DNA of 64,000 bases, from NCBI RefSeq assembly GCF_018271975.1, contig NZ_JAGUCN010000008.1, forward strand, positions 1-64,000, read 5' to 3'. This document shows positions 39,877-48,986 of this stretch, one piece after another. Position 1 is the first letter of the stretch; every line of letters starts with the position of its first letter. The position numbers and the translations under genes were made by a program. The DNA is from Carboxylicivirga mesophila. GTDB lineage: Bacteria; Bacteroidota; Bacteroidia; Bacteroidales; Marinilabiliaceae. The notes beneath the pieces were generated by a model, which had not been told where the DNA came from, ran no database searches, and saw nothing but the letters and a program-made list of their open reading frames with translations.

Positions 39877-41526
39877 TTATGATTTAATAGCATCAATTCT
39901 CATAATGTTCTGTTCAAATTCATCCCGATTGCCTTTGGCCTTATTTTTAATTTTTACCCTGTAATTGTAAATCGTGTTGACCGAGTAACGTAATAATTTA
40001 GCAATGCGAGAACTGTCATTAATACCTAAACGAATAAGTGCAAATACGCGAAGTTCAGTATTGAGTGTTTCGTTCTTTTTAAGCATGATCTCTTCACCTT
40101 CTTGTAATAAGTTATTTACTTCCTCTACAAAGTGCGGATAGATATGTAGGAAGATATCATCAAAATTCTGATAAAACTCTTTCAATTCCTGGTCCATCAA
40201 CTTTCGCGATTTACTTTGTTTGAATAAGTCCTCAACCTTGCCAGCATTAATTTGCTTAGCAATGCCTTTATTCAACATATCTAGTTTATCGATGTAGTTA
40301 GAACAGATACTAAGGAAATTGGCAATATAATGTTCCTTCACAAGGTTTGATTCGGACAACTCCTCATTTAGAATATTAAGCGTTTGGTTTTTCTCTTTAA
40401 GGCTGTTATTCAATCTCTTCAGCTGCTCATTAGCATTAACCAATTCGGACTGTGCCCGGTTAAGCGTTTTCAGTTGTCTGTAAATGAAATATATTGCGAT
40501 AAGTAAAAAAACTGACAGGCAACTAATAATAAATAGAAAAGAGCGTAACTTCTTCTTCTGTTTTTCAGCCCTTATTTGGTAAGCCTCATTGATAACCGGC
40601 AGAATATTTGAGATAAGTGTAAAACGTAGCCTCGAGTTATAAAAAGACGCATCTTCGTAAGCAAATTTAATAAAGTGATAGGCTCTATTGATATCTCCTT
40701 CTTTATGCAGTATTAAGGCCAAGGTTGTTAATGATGCATTATCTTTTACTGCTGATTGAATGTCGGAAATGGCTGATAAGATCAGATATTTTTTTCGTTC
40801 ACTAACATTTCCTTTTAATTCATATATTAACGAACGCTCGAATGTAACTAGAGAGTATTGTCTGCTTCCTGGAGTTGTCAATGCTAATCGTTGATCATTA
40901 ATTCGTTTACTTTCGTTGAATAATCGTTTATCTCTGAATCTTTTCTCTTCAATTGCAAGATACTCTTCTGTGCCCTCTTTTAATAGGACAGATAAGCTAT
41001 CAGTATATGATTGTGCTATGCGTGAATATTTTCTGTATGTTTCGTGAATTGGACTGTATATGGCCAGATCGGTATATATTTTAATTAAATTACTATAATA
41101 GTTCTTTAAATCTGATTGTGATAATGAGTTGTATTCTAACTCATTTAAATATTCTATTGCTTCAAAATAGCGTCCAGAACTAGCTAATATCTTGGCCATT
41201 TTTAAGGAGATAGAGTTTGTTAGGGCTAAGCTCTTAAGCTCATGAGAAAGCTGCTTGTTGAGATTTAAATAATGTTGAGTGGAATCGAAGTTGAAAGGCT
41301 CATATTCTTCAATAAGTAATTGCTGAAGATAGAACTTGCGTTCTGCTGTCATATTCCCTTTACTCAGATTTCTTTTAAGATCTTCTATTCTTGTTAAGCG
41401 CACTTTATCGTAACTGCTTCTTTGGGTAATCGTAGTTTCAAGTATAGATAATAAGGAATCTATTTGCTGGCAGTACCCTTGTAAAGGCAGAATTAAGAAA
41501 ACAAGAAGAAATATAAAATGGCGCAT
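39877..41526 (-). CDS. DUF6377-type membrane-bound transcriptional regulator (PUL 2)
   Basis: 549 residues. Signal peptide (ending YCQQ), a helical TPR-like sensor region (about 20-320) beginning LLSILETTITQRSSYDKVR, one transmembrane helix (about 327-350), a coiled coil (about 350-395) and a C-terminal helix-turn-helix (about 480-549, with RIAKLLRYSVNTIYNYRVKIK). This architecture is that of the DUF6377 regulators encoded beside many Bacteroides PULs, including the beta-1,6-glucan locus. It probably senses a glucan fragment in the periplasm and controls PUL 2. It diverges from the ribose permease gene (178-base gap) and lies upstream of SusC on the same strand. Confidence 0.75.
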   Translation of the reverse strand: MRHFIFLLVFLILPLQGYCQQIDSLLSILETTITQRSSYDKVRLTRIEDLKRNLSKGNMTAERKFYLQQLLIEEYEPFNFDSTQHYLNLNKQLSHELKSLALTNSISLKMAKILASSGRYFEAIEYLNELEYNSLSQSDLKNYYSNLIKIYTDLAIYSPIHETYRKYSRIAQSYTDSLSVLLKEGTEEYLAIEEKRFRDKRLFNESKRINDQRLALTTPGSRQYSLVTFERSLIYELKGNVSERKKYLILSAISDIQSAVKDNASLTTLALILHKEGDINRAYHFIKFAYEDASFYNSRLRFTLISNILPVINEAYQIRAEKQKKKLRSFLFIISCLSVFLLIAIYFIYRQLKTLNRAQSELVNANEQLKRLNNSLKEKNQTLNILNEELSESNLVKEHYIANFLSICSNYIDKLDMLNKGIAKQINAGKVEDLFKQSKSRKLMDQELKEFYQNFDDIFLHIYPHFVEEVNNLLQEGEEIMLKKNETLNTELRVFALIRLGINDSSRIAKLLRYSVNTIYNYRVKIKNKAKGNRDEFEQNIMRIDAIKS

Positions 41527-41607
41527 GATTGAGATTTATTTGATTCAAATATAAAATAAATCGTCTGAATAGTCATTGAACCTAAAGGTGATAAAAAACT
41601 CTAAAAG

Positions 41608-41633
41608 TGAGGTAAAAATGAGGTGCAATAGGG
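41608..41633 (+). promoter_or_regulatory. Phased TGAGG repeat upstream of the ribose operon
   Basis: TGAGGTAAAAATGAGGT (41608-41624) with a weaker TAGGG at 41629, giving half-sites 11 and 10 bases apart. It lies about 80-97 bases upstream of the sugar permease start, just above a weak -7-like TCTATTTG (41656-41663), as expected for an activator site. It is identical over 17 bases to the site at 31863. Confidence 0.55.
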
Positions 41634-41704
41634 TCGTGTGCACTGGTTCAAACCATCTATTTGTAGTATTCTTGCAATAGATCGCTAACAGAAAATCAGT
41701 AATT

Positions 41705-42703
41705 ATGTATGTGGTAGAAAATTACCTGACAGCAGTGCTTTTTTGTATTATAACAATGGTGTGCTGGGGCTCATGGGCCAATACGCAAAAACTTGCATCC
41801 GAATCCTGGAGTTTTACACTTTTTTATTGGGATTACTCTCTGGGTATAATAATTTTGAGTTTACTCTTTGGTCTGACCTTTGGCTCATCAGGCGCAACAG
41901 GCCAAAGCTTTATAGAAAACTTATCACAGAGTACTCCCAGGATACTCGCGCTGGCCTTAATGGGAGGAGTACTTTTTAATCTTGCTAATTTACTACTGGT
42001 CGTTGCCATTGATTTGGCTGGAATGGCTGTTGCGTTCCCCATTGGTATTGGTCTGGCCCTGGTTTTAGGTGTGTTTGTCAATTTCATTCCCCATCCCGGA
42101 GCTTATAACTCCTTCGTATTATTTGCTGGTGTAGGCCTGGTTGTGATGGCTATAGTTATTAATGCTTTGGTATATAAGAAGATGCGTCAGGATGTAAAGT
42201 CCAATAAAGGGATATTTATTTCATTGGTGGCAGGCCTTTTAATGTCATTCTTCTATCGGTTTGTAGCCGAATCAATGTCGCCTTCTTTTAAAAATATTGA
42301 ACCAGGTACATTAACGCCCTATACGGCAGTTTTTGTTTTTTCAATGGGGGTGTTTATATCTAGCTTTTTATTTAATACTATTTTAATGAAACGACCAGTG
42401 AGTGGCCCTGTTATTACTTTTTCCAATTACTTCAAAAATGGCTCAATCAAACTGCATGCTATTGGCATACTTGGTGGGGTTATTTGGTGTATGGGGATGT
42501 TGCTAAGTATCATGTCGGGAGAAAAAGCGGGCTATGCCATTTCCTATGGTTTAGGTCAAGGAGCCACTTTGGTAGCGGCTATCTGGGGAGTTTTTGTTTG
42601 GAAGGAATTTAAGAATAGCCCCAAAGGCACCAATGGATTATTGACGGTAATGTTTTTATCCTTTTTACTTGGTCTTTCGCTAATTATCATTGCAAAACAG
42701 TAG
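41705..42703 (+). CDS. GRP-family inner-membrane sugar permease, probably ribose (RusT-like)
   Basis: 332 residues with about ten hydrophobic segments. The start, CWGSWANTQKLASESW, and the repeated DMT-like layout match the glucose/ribose porter (GRP) family. It is directly followed by a ribokinase gene (5-base gap) and an ADP-ribosylglycohydrolase-like lipoprotein gene. This resembles the B. thetaiotaomicron ribose-utilisation locus, which pairs such a permease with ribokinases. Ribose import is therefore likely, but specificity cannot be read from the sequence alone. Confidence 0.8.
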   Translation: MYVVENYLTAVLFCIITMVCWGSWANTQKLASESWSFTLFYWDYSLGIIILSLLFGLTFGSSGATGQSFIENLSQSTPRILALALMGGVLFNLANLLLVVAIDLAGMAVAFPIGIGLALVLGVFVNFIPHPGAYNSFVLFAGVGLVVMAIVINALVYKKMRQDVKSNKGIFISLVAGLLMSFFYRFVAESMSPSFKNIEPGTLTPYTAVFVFSMGVFISSFLFNTILMKRPVSGPVITFSNYFKNGSIKLHAIGILGGVIWCMGMLLSIMSGEKAGYAISYGLGQGATLVAAIWGVFVWKEFKNSPKGTNGLLTVMFLSFLLGLSLIIIAKQ

Positions 42704-42708
42704 TTGCC

Positions 42709-43623
42709 ATGGGAAAAGTTGTAGTTATAGGAAGTAGCAATACAGATATGGTAGTGACTACTGCCACAATGCCTAAGCCGGGCGAAACAGTCTTTGGAAC
42801 AGTCTTTAATGTTCATCAGGGTGGAAAAGGTGCTAACCAGGCTGTAGCCGCTGCCAGAGCAGGAGCTCAGGTTACATTTATTGCCAAGGTGGGCAACGAT
42901 GAATTTGGACAAAATGCCATCAGTGCCTATCAGCAGGATGGCATAGATACGAGTCATGTCTTGGTTGATGACCAATTATCAACTGGTGTGGCAATGATCA
43001 CCGTGGATCAGACTACTGGCGAAAATTCAATTATAGTAGTGAGTGGCGCAAACGCGGCTCTGCTGCCTGATGAGGTAAAAGGCCTGGAAGATGTCATTCG
43101 ATCAGCAGATGTATTGTTAGTCCAATTGGAAATTCAATTAGAAACAGTAAAAACGGCTCTAGCTCTGGCTAAAAAATACGGTGTAAAAACCATTCTTAAT
43201 CCAGCACCGGCTGGCATATTAAGTCATGATTTACTTAAGCTGGTTGATATTCTAATACCCAATGAAACTGAAGCAGAACAGTTGTCTGGTCGTCAGCTTC
43301 TCGATATGGAGAGTAAAAAACGTGTTGTTTCAGAGTTACTGGTTCATGTGGATGAGGCAGTTATATTGACAATGGGAGCACAAGGGGTACTGCTAAAAAT
43401 GAAAAATGAGAATGAACAAATTATAACAGCTCAAAAGGTTAAGGCCATAGATACAACAGCTGCCGGAGATGTTTTCTGTGGCTACCTGGCGAGTTGTTTA
43501 TCCGATAATGTTGCAATCACTGAAGCAATTGAAGTAGCGAAGAATGCTGCGGCCATCGCAGTTACCCGGAGAGGCGCACAACCTTCGATTCCATTTATTA
43601 ATGAATTATCAAAATCAAAATGA
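42709..43623 (+). CDS. rbsK: Ribokinase
   Basis: 304 residues, the usual ribokinase length. Phosphorylates D-ribose to ribose 5-phosphate in the cytoplasm. PfkB-family motifs are clear: GSSNTDMVV at the N-terminus, the sugar-binding GGKGANQA with the two conserved Gly, LNPAPAG, and the anion-hole/catalytic motif DTTAAGDVF with the base Asp. TTAAGD rather than TTGAGD is also found in E. coli RbsK, so this favours ribokinase over other PfkB sugar kinases. Its stop overlaps the start of the next gene (ATGA), indicating translational coupling. Confidence 0.92.
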   Translation: MGKVVVIGSSNTDMVVTTATMPKPGETVFGTVFNVHQGGKGANQAVAAARAGAQVTFIAKVGNDEFGQNAISAYQQDGIDTSHVLVDDQLSTGVAMITVDQTTGENSIIVVSGANAALLPDEVKGLEDVIRSADVLLVQLEIQLETVKTALALAKKYGVKTILNPAPAGILSHDLLKLVDILIPNETEAEQLSGRQLLDMESKKRVVSELLVHVDEAVILTMGAQGVLLKMKNENEQIITAQKVKAIDTTAAGDVFCGYLASCLSDNVAITEAIEVAKNAAAIAVTRRGAQPSIPFINELSKSK

Positions 43624-45548
43624 AGAAGCTAATACCAATACTCTGTTTTATCGTCGTTTGCTTTTCGTGTCACGATAGAAGCGAAGAATCACATTATCAA
43701 TATCTTTCGGTAGAGGATTATAGTGATGCCGTTTATGCATCCTGGATTGGGCAGATAATCGGCAATACTTACGGACTGGGTTATGAGTTTAAGTACATTG
43801 ATGAGGCAGGGCCCGATAGTTTTCCTTATGGATATGATTTTACTTTAGAAGATTTGCGCAGGCACGATGGCGCTTTCTCCGATGATGATACGGATATTGA
43901 ATACATGTACCTGACACAGATGGAGAAACATGGTGTTGAACCTTCCTATTATCAGTTGGCTGAAGCCTGGAAAGGACATGTTAAGGAACGTATATGGTTT
44001 GCCAATCGTATGGCTGTTACTTTGATGCATGCGGGCCATTATCCGCCAGTGACGGGTGATAAGAATTTTAATAGTGAATGGTTTCAGATTGATCCACAGC
44101 TGGTGAATGAAATTTGGGCTATTACGGCACCCGGAATGATTGATTATGCAGTTGCTAAATCGGAATATGCCGCCCGCATAACCAGCGATGATTTTGGTTT
44201 GGAGCCAACCCTTCATTATGCGGCCATGTTCAGTGCAGCCTTCTTTGAAAAAAACATTAATGAACTCATTAAAATTGGAAACAAGGCCTTGACACCTGGC
44301 AGCCGTTTTGCCCATGCTGTTGAGTATGTCAGGCAGCAGCATGCGTTGTATCCCGACAATTGGCAGCTGGCCAGGCAAAATGTGTGTGATAAGTATTACG
44401 TGGTTGAAGATTATAATCGTCATTCTTGGGCGGCAGTAGATGCTACGCTCAATGGTGCCCTGGGAATTATGGCTTTATTATATGGCCAGGGCGATTTTCA
44501 GCAAACATTGGATTATGCTTGTGCTTTTGGAATGGATGCAGATAACCAGGCTGCTACTATGTGTGGGTTGTTGGGGGTGGTAAATGGATTTGAAAGTATT
44601 CCCAAGGAGCTAATGTACCCATTGAATGAAGTTAATTGGGAACAACCATTCAATGATTCTTATAAAATGATAACCCGTGAGGGCCTGACAGATGCGAAGA
44701 TATCAGAGCTGGCTGCGCGCACAGTCCGACAAGGAGAAAGGATTATATTGGCGCAGGGAGGTGAGAAAGTTGAAATCGGGGGTAAATTATACTATAAAAT
44801 TCCATTGGAAGCCAATTTTGTAGCGCCATTTGAGCTCAATCCAGTTCCTCAGTTGAGTGCAAGGATTGGACAACCATTTGCGTACCCTATTCATACAGGC
44901 CGGGCAGAAGAGATAACTTTATCGGTAGAAGGCGAACTGCCATTGGGCATCAGTCTAATGAAAGGACAATTGTCAGGTACACCTGAAATAGAGGGATTTT
45001 ATCACTTTAAGATTGTAGCTAGGCATCCCGAAGAAGAAAAAAGTATTGATGTAACTATTCGCGTGTTCAGTAATAATAAAGCACATACTGCTAATGAAAT
45101 CATCTCAAATTCTATCTTCAATGTTGATGATATGGAACAAATGCGTGATTGTAATCCTAAAACTTCACTAATGGGCAGGAGGCAGTCAGAACAGAGATCC
45201 CCTGATTACTATGGGTATAAATGGGATGAACCACAGACCGTTTCAACGTTGATATATAATAATGGTAAACCCAGCGAGTTTTATGGATGGTTTACTTCAT
45301 TTGATGTGCAGTTCTGGGCGGTTGATCATTGGGAAAATGTTAATGGTTTATCCATTGCCCCAAAGATGAATTTAGATAATACTCAGTGGTTAAAGCCCGT
45401 TTATCAATCTTATACAATTGATTTTAATACAATTGAAACGACTGCTATAAAGATTATTGGTAGACCTGGAGGAATTGAGAAAGATGCTAATAATGCACAT
45501 TTGGGTCTTGAGTTTGCAACGAGTATAGGGGAGTTGGAAGTTTATTAA
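43620..45548 (+). CDS. Exported ADP-ribosylglycohydrolase-like lipoprotein
   Basis: 642 residues. Lipobox VCFSC (Cys 17) followed by HDRSEES. The ADP-ribosylglycohydrolase (ARH) fold (about 30-385) begins DAVYASWIGQIIGNTYG and keeps the metal-site motifs SDDDTDIEY and, late in the domain, GMDADNQAATMCG. A putative Ig domain follows (about 395-490; LPLGISLMKGQLSGTPEIEG) and then a galactose-binding/F5-8-like sandwich (about 500-642, ending SIGELEVY). It may cleave ADP-ribose or other ribosides outside the cytoplasm to feed the permease and ribokinase encoded upstream. An ARH-type gene also occurs in the B. thetaiotaomicron rus locus. The exported location and added domains are unusual for ARH proteins. 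Confidence 0.8.
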   Translation: MKKLIPILCFIVVCFSCHDRSEESHYQYLSVEDYSDAVYASWIGQIIGNTYGLGYEFKYIDEAGPDSFPYGYDFTLEDLRRHDGAFSDDDTDIEYMYLTQMEKHGVEPSYYQLAEAWKGHVKERIWFANRMAVTLMHAGHYPPVTGDKNFNSEWFQIDPQLVNEIWAITAPGMIDYAVAKSEYAARITSDDFGLEPTLHYAAMFSAAFFEKNINELIKIGNKALTPGSRFAHAVEYVRQQHALYPDNWQLARQNVCDKYYVVEDYNRHSWAAVDATLNGALGIMALLYGQGDFQQTLDYACAFGMDADNQAATMCGLLGVVNGFESIPKELMYPLNEVNWEQPFNDSYKMITREGLTDAKISELAARTVRQGERIILAQGGEKVEIGGKLYYKIPLEANFVAPFELNPVPQLSARIGQPFAYPIHTGRAEEITLSVEGELPLGISLMKGQLSGTPEIEGFYHFKIVARHPEEEKSIDVTIRVFSNNKAHTANEIISNSIFNVDDMEQMRDCNPKTSLMGRRQSEQRSPDYYGYKWDEPQTVSTLIYNNGKPSEFYGWFTSFDVQFWAVDHWENVNGLSIAPKMNLDNTQWLKPVYQSYTIDFNTIETTAIKIIGRPGGIEKDANNAHLGLEFATSIGELEVY

Positions 45549-45593
45549 TAGTCAAAAATTTATATCTTAGGCTTAGCCAAAGAAACCTATTAC

Positions 45594-48482
45594 ATGAATC
45601 GAGCTTTATTTCTTGTTTTAACATTATTAGTGAGTGTCACTATTCAAGGGCAAACGTTTGGTATACCTGAAGTTGAGTATTTTAACAGGCGGCAGTATAA
45701 TGGTGCCACTCAAAACTGGCAGGTGTCGCAAAGTGATAATGACCTGATATATGTCGCTAATAATAAAGGATTGTTAGAGTTTGATGGAAATCGCTGGCAA
45801 CGTTATGGAAAGTTTATAACAGGTGCTGTTCGGAGTGTTAAGTGTATTGGCAAAAGGGTTTATGCAGGTGCTCATAACGATTTTGGTTACTTCGAGTATG
45901 ATTCTTTGCAACAGTTTCGCTTTGTTTCGCTGGCTACCAATGATAGCCTTCGTAGTCTTGGTGATGTGTGGAATATATATCTATGGAATGAGCGAATAGT
46001 GTTACACACCGATAAAGCTTTAGTAATTATTAAGGATGATCACGTTGTTAGTGTCGTTCCTAACTTATCGCGTTTTGTTTCCTGTTTCCTTGCTAACGGA
46101 ATGTTGTTGGTTTATGATGAGCAAAATGGCTTGATGGAATTGCGGGGCAATCAAGTATTCCCATTGGTAAATGGAGATTTTTTTGCTGATAAGTACGTTA
46201 CTTCTATCATCCCCTTATCGAAGAGTAAGCTGTTAATTACTACTATGAATAATGGGGCCTTTACCTGGGATATGACTGCCATAGAGAAATGGAATAGTTC
46301 GGTGAATTCATTATTGGCAGAGGCGAATGTTTTTTGTGCAGTACGTTACAATGATGAAACCTTGCTGTTTGGAACTATCCAAAAGGGGCTGCTTGTTACT
46401 GATAATTCAGGTGAGTTGTTGTTGCATGTTGGCAAAGATAAAGGGTTGATGAACAATACTGTTCTAGGGCTTTTTGTCGACAATCAGGGAGCTGTATGGT
46501 GTGGTTTGGATAATGGCATTGCCCGTATCAGCCTTAACAGCAGTATTTCTTTTTTAGCAGGTTATTATAACATTGGAACCGGGTATGTTCAGCAAAAACA
46601 TATGGGCGATTGGTATTTAGGAACTAATCAGGGCCTCTATAAAATTGATCACAGGCGTTTTGAAGATCCGCTGAAAGAACGAACTGATTTTATAAAAATT
46701 AATGGTACAGAAGGACAGGTTTGGAGTTTATACCACGATGATGAAAATATACTGTGTGGTCATAATTTAGGTGTTTACGAAATTATAGGTGGAAAAAGTC
46801 GTTCTATAACCCCGCCATCAGTCAACGGTGTATGGAATTTTTTGCCTATACCAGGTCATCCTGAGCAACTTATTTGTGGTACATATGAAGGACTGATTAT
46901 ACTTAGTAAGGAAAATGGGCGATGGAAATTCAATATAAAGCTGGAGGGATTTGATAAACCTTCACGTTTTATGGACTGGGATGAACAGGGACGTTTATGG
47001 GTAGCCGATGGTTATGACACTGCATATCGGCTAAGTTTTTCCAATGATTACCAAAGTTTATTGAAAACAGCAGTATATGGACCCACGCATTTTAAGCAAA
47101 GCGTTTCGGTGAAGGTGACAAAAATTGCTCAAAAGATTGTGATTGTAGGAGATAAAGGGCTGTTTTGTTTAAATGAAATAGGCGTTATAGAACCTTATAG
47201 AAAGCTGGATGCTTATTTTAAAGCTTCGCTGTATCCTTCTTATATTGTTGAGGATGGGCTAAAGAACTTATGGTTGTTCTACCCGGAGCATCTCGAGTTG
47301 CTTCAATATAAAGAGGCCGATAATTACAAAAATAGAATACTCCCTTTTATCCCATTAAAAAATAAACTGGTAAGTAGCTTTGAGTCGGTTTGTGTTTCGG
47401 ATTCATCACATGTATTTTTTGGAGTAGAGGATGGATTTGCACATTATAATTTAGATAATAGCAGTAATTTCAGGAAGCCATTCAAGGTGCACATCAGAAG
47501 TTTTAAGGGTAGGGGTGATAGTTTGGCCTATACTTACCTTCAGGATGGTAGTTCGGAGCCTGACACCCCCAATAATATGGCCTATAAGTATAAAAATAAC
47601 CTGTTTGAAGTTGAATATGCTGCAGCTTTCTTTGGTGATGACAATATTGAATATGCTACTTTTTTGTCATCATTAGATGAGACGTATACAGAATGGACAC
47701 CAGAGAATAAGCGGCAATTCAGCAAATTGCGTGAAGGTGAATATGCATTTACCGTTAAAGCACGAAATAGTTATGGAATAGAGTCGATACCACATACAAT
47801 TTCATTTAGAGTGCTGCCCCCCTGGTACCGAACCTTCTATGCAAAGCTAGCTTACGTTCTTTTATGTTTGATCGTCTTACTTGGTACCGTTGGTATCATT
47901 AACAAGCGTATAGAAATAAACCGACAGAAAGAAAAGCTGAAGGCTAAAGATTTCTATAAGAAAAAAGAAGAGCAGCTGACGAATGAGGCGCTCAAAGCAG
48001 AGCAGGAAGTTATTAAAATGCGGAATGAGAAGTTGCGCAGTGAAATGCAGTTTAAAGAACAGGAGCTGGCAAGCCTAACGGTACATATTGTGCAAAAAAA
48101 TGACTTACTATCTGAATTGCAAGGACAATTAAAACGTATTAAACGCATTAAAGGACAGGATGAGTCTGAGAGGAAAATAGAAAGTTTGATACAAAAAATT
48201 GGTAAGGATATTGATAATGAGAGTAACTGGCAGTTGTTTGAAAGACAATTTGGGCAAGTGCATCAAACCTTTATTAATAAATTAGTTGAGCGTCATTTAG
48301 ACTTGACTGATAAAGAGAAAAAGTTATGTGCCTATATCAAAATGGGGATGGCTTCTAAGGAAATTGCTTCACTAATGAATATTAGTACACGCTCAGTTGA
48401 AAACAACCGCTATAAACTGCGTCAGAAGTTAGGGCTTAAAACAGGCGATGACCTTTCAGAATATATTGCATCCATTGGCTAA
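45594..48482 (+). CDS. Propeller-sensor regulator with LuxR-type DNA-binding domain
   Basis: 962 residues. Signal peptide (ending QGQ), a periplasmic propeller region (about 20-640) with repeats such as YVANNKGLLEFDGNRW and VWCGLDNGIARI, a Y_Y_Y domain (about 660-743), one transmembrane helix (about 750-770), a long charged coiled coil (about 775-855) and a LuxR-type helix-turn-helix (about 899-962, KEIASLMNISTRSVENN). There is no kinase or receiver, so the signal must pass directly through the membrane. It starts 45 bases after the ribose operon and ends before the PUL 3 SusC promoter; it could control either or both, which both carry TGAGG repeats. Confidence 0.85.
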   Translation: MNRALFLVLTLLVSVTIQGQTFGIPEVEYFNRRQYNGATQNWQVSQSDNDLIYVANNKGLLEFDGNRWQRYGKFITGAVRSVKCIGKRVYAGAHNDFGYFEYDSLQQFRFVSLATNDSLRSLGDVWNIYLWNERIVLHTDKALVIIKDDHVVSVVPNLSRFVSCFLANGMLLVYDEQNGLMELRGNQVFPLVNGDFFADKYVTSIIPLSKSKLLITTMNNGAFTWDMTAIEKWNSSVNSLLAEANVFCAVRYNDETLLFGTIQKGLLVTDNSGELLLHVGKDKGLMNNTVLGLFVDNQGAVWCGLDNGIARISLNSSISFLAGYYNIGTGYVQQKHMGDWYLGTNQGLYKIDHRRFEDPLKERTDFIKINGTEGQVWSLYHDDENILCGHNLGVYEIIGGKSRSITPPSVNGVWNFLPIPGHPEQLICGTYEGLIILSKENGRWKFNIKLEGFDKPSRFMDWDEQGRLWVADGYDTAYRLSFSNDYQSLLKTAVYGPTHFKQSVSVKVTKIAQKIVIVGDKGLFCLNEIGVIEPYRKLDAYFKASLYPSYIVEDGLKNLWLFYPEHLELLQYKEADNYKNRILPFIPLKNKLVSSFESVCVSDSSHVFFGVEDGFAHYNLDNSSNFRKPFKVHIRSFKGRGDSLAYTYLQDGSSEPDTPNNMAYKYKNNLFEVEYAAAFFGDDNIEYATFLSSLDETYTEWTPENKRQFSKLREGEYAFTVKARNSYGIESIPHTISFRVLPPWYRTFYAKLAYVLLCLIVLLGTVGIINKRIEINRQKEKLKAKDFYKKKEEQLTNEALKAEQEVIKMRNEKLRSEMQFKEQELASLTVHIVQKNDLLSELQGQLKRIKRIKGQDESERKIESLIQKIGKDIDNESNWQLFERQFGQVHQTFINKLVERHLDLTDKEKKLCAYIKMGMASKEIASLMNISTRSVENNRYKLRQKLGLKTGDDLSEYIASIG

Positions 48483-48866
48483 TGCGTTATTACGGAGTAG
48501 CTGCAATATGTCCAAGTTTTAAGGCCCTTGTATCTTTCTAAAAATTCCTTTAATGCAGCAAGGATTTGAGATGTTTCCGTTCTGACGCTGCTTACCTATT
48601 TTCTACTAGTTCTCATCCAAATTGCATTGGTTCTAGAAATCTCTTAAGATTATTATGTCTCTTATTGCGGATATTCATCAACGCATAAAGGTATGCTTAC
48701 ATTCTTTTTCAGCTTGTAGTAGGATGAATAAAAGCTGTAAATGTTAAAAAACGTATACAGTGAATACTGTAAGTGTAAATGATACACCAATGAGGCGATT
48801 GTAAGCTCTTTTTAGAAGTTAAAATTGTCTAAATCGCAATGTATGAGTGATTTGTATTTTTTTAAG
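48483..48866. other. Long intergenic stretch before the PUL 3 promoter
   Basis: About 385 bases without a supported gene; all frames are broken by stops. The sequence is AT-rich and could hold a leader RNA or decayed DNA, but no clear hairpin, repeat or coding remnant stands out. The regulatory repeat and promoter follow at 48867-48956. Confidence 0.45.
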
Positions 48867-48956
48867 TGAGGATAAAATGAGGTTATTGGAGAGGTGGAGT
48901 GAGGGCTTTATGAGGTGTATATATTAGCACTTGTTAACAAATGACGTTTATGTTTG
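48867..48956 (+). promoter_or_regulatory. PUL 3 SusC promoter with array of phased TGAGG repeats
   Basis: TGAGG occurs at 48867, 48878, 48900 and 48911: two TGAGG-N6-TGAGG pairs whose starts are 33 bases apart, all in 11-base register. A -7 box TATGTTTG (48949-48956) follows, with only a poor -33 (TTAG or TTG), and the SusC start is 31 bases beyond the box. The layout suggests an activator binding one face of the helix directly upstream of RNA polymerase. Confidence 0.6.
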
Positions 48957-48986
48957 TGCCATCGAATAATTTAAAATCCATTTATT

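Noticed and set aside
43845-44423. Minus-strand frame opposite the ARH-like gene
   Set aside because: It is a shadow of a conserved coding sequence without a family match or upstream signals.
45594-48482. Hybrid two-component regulator
   Set aside because: No histidine kinase, ATPase or receiver motif lies between the membrane helix and the LuxR-type domain.
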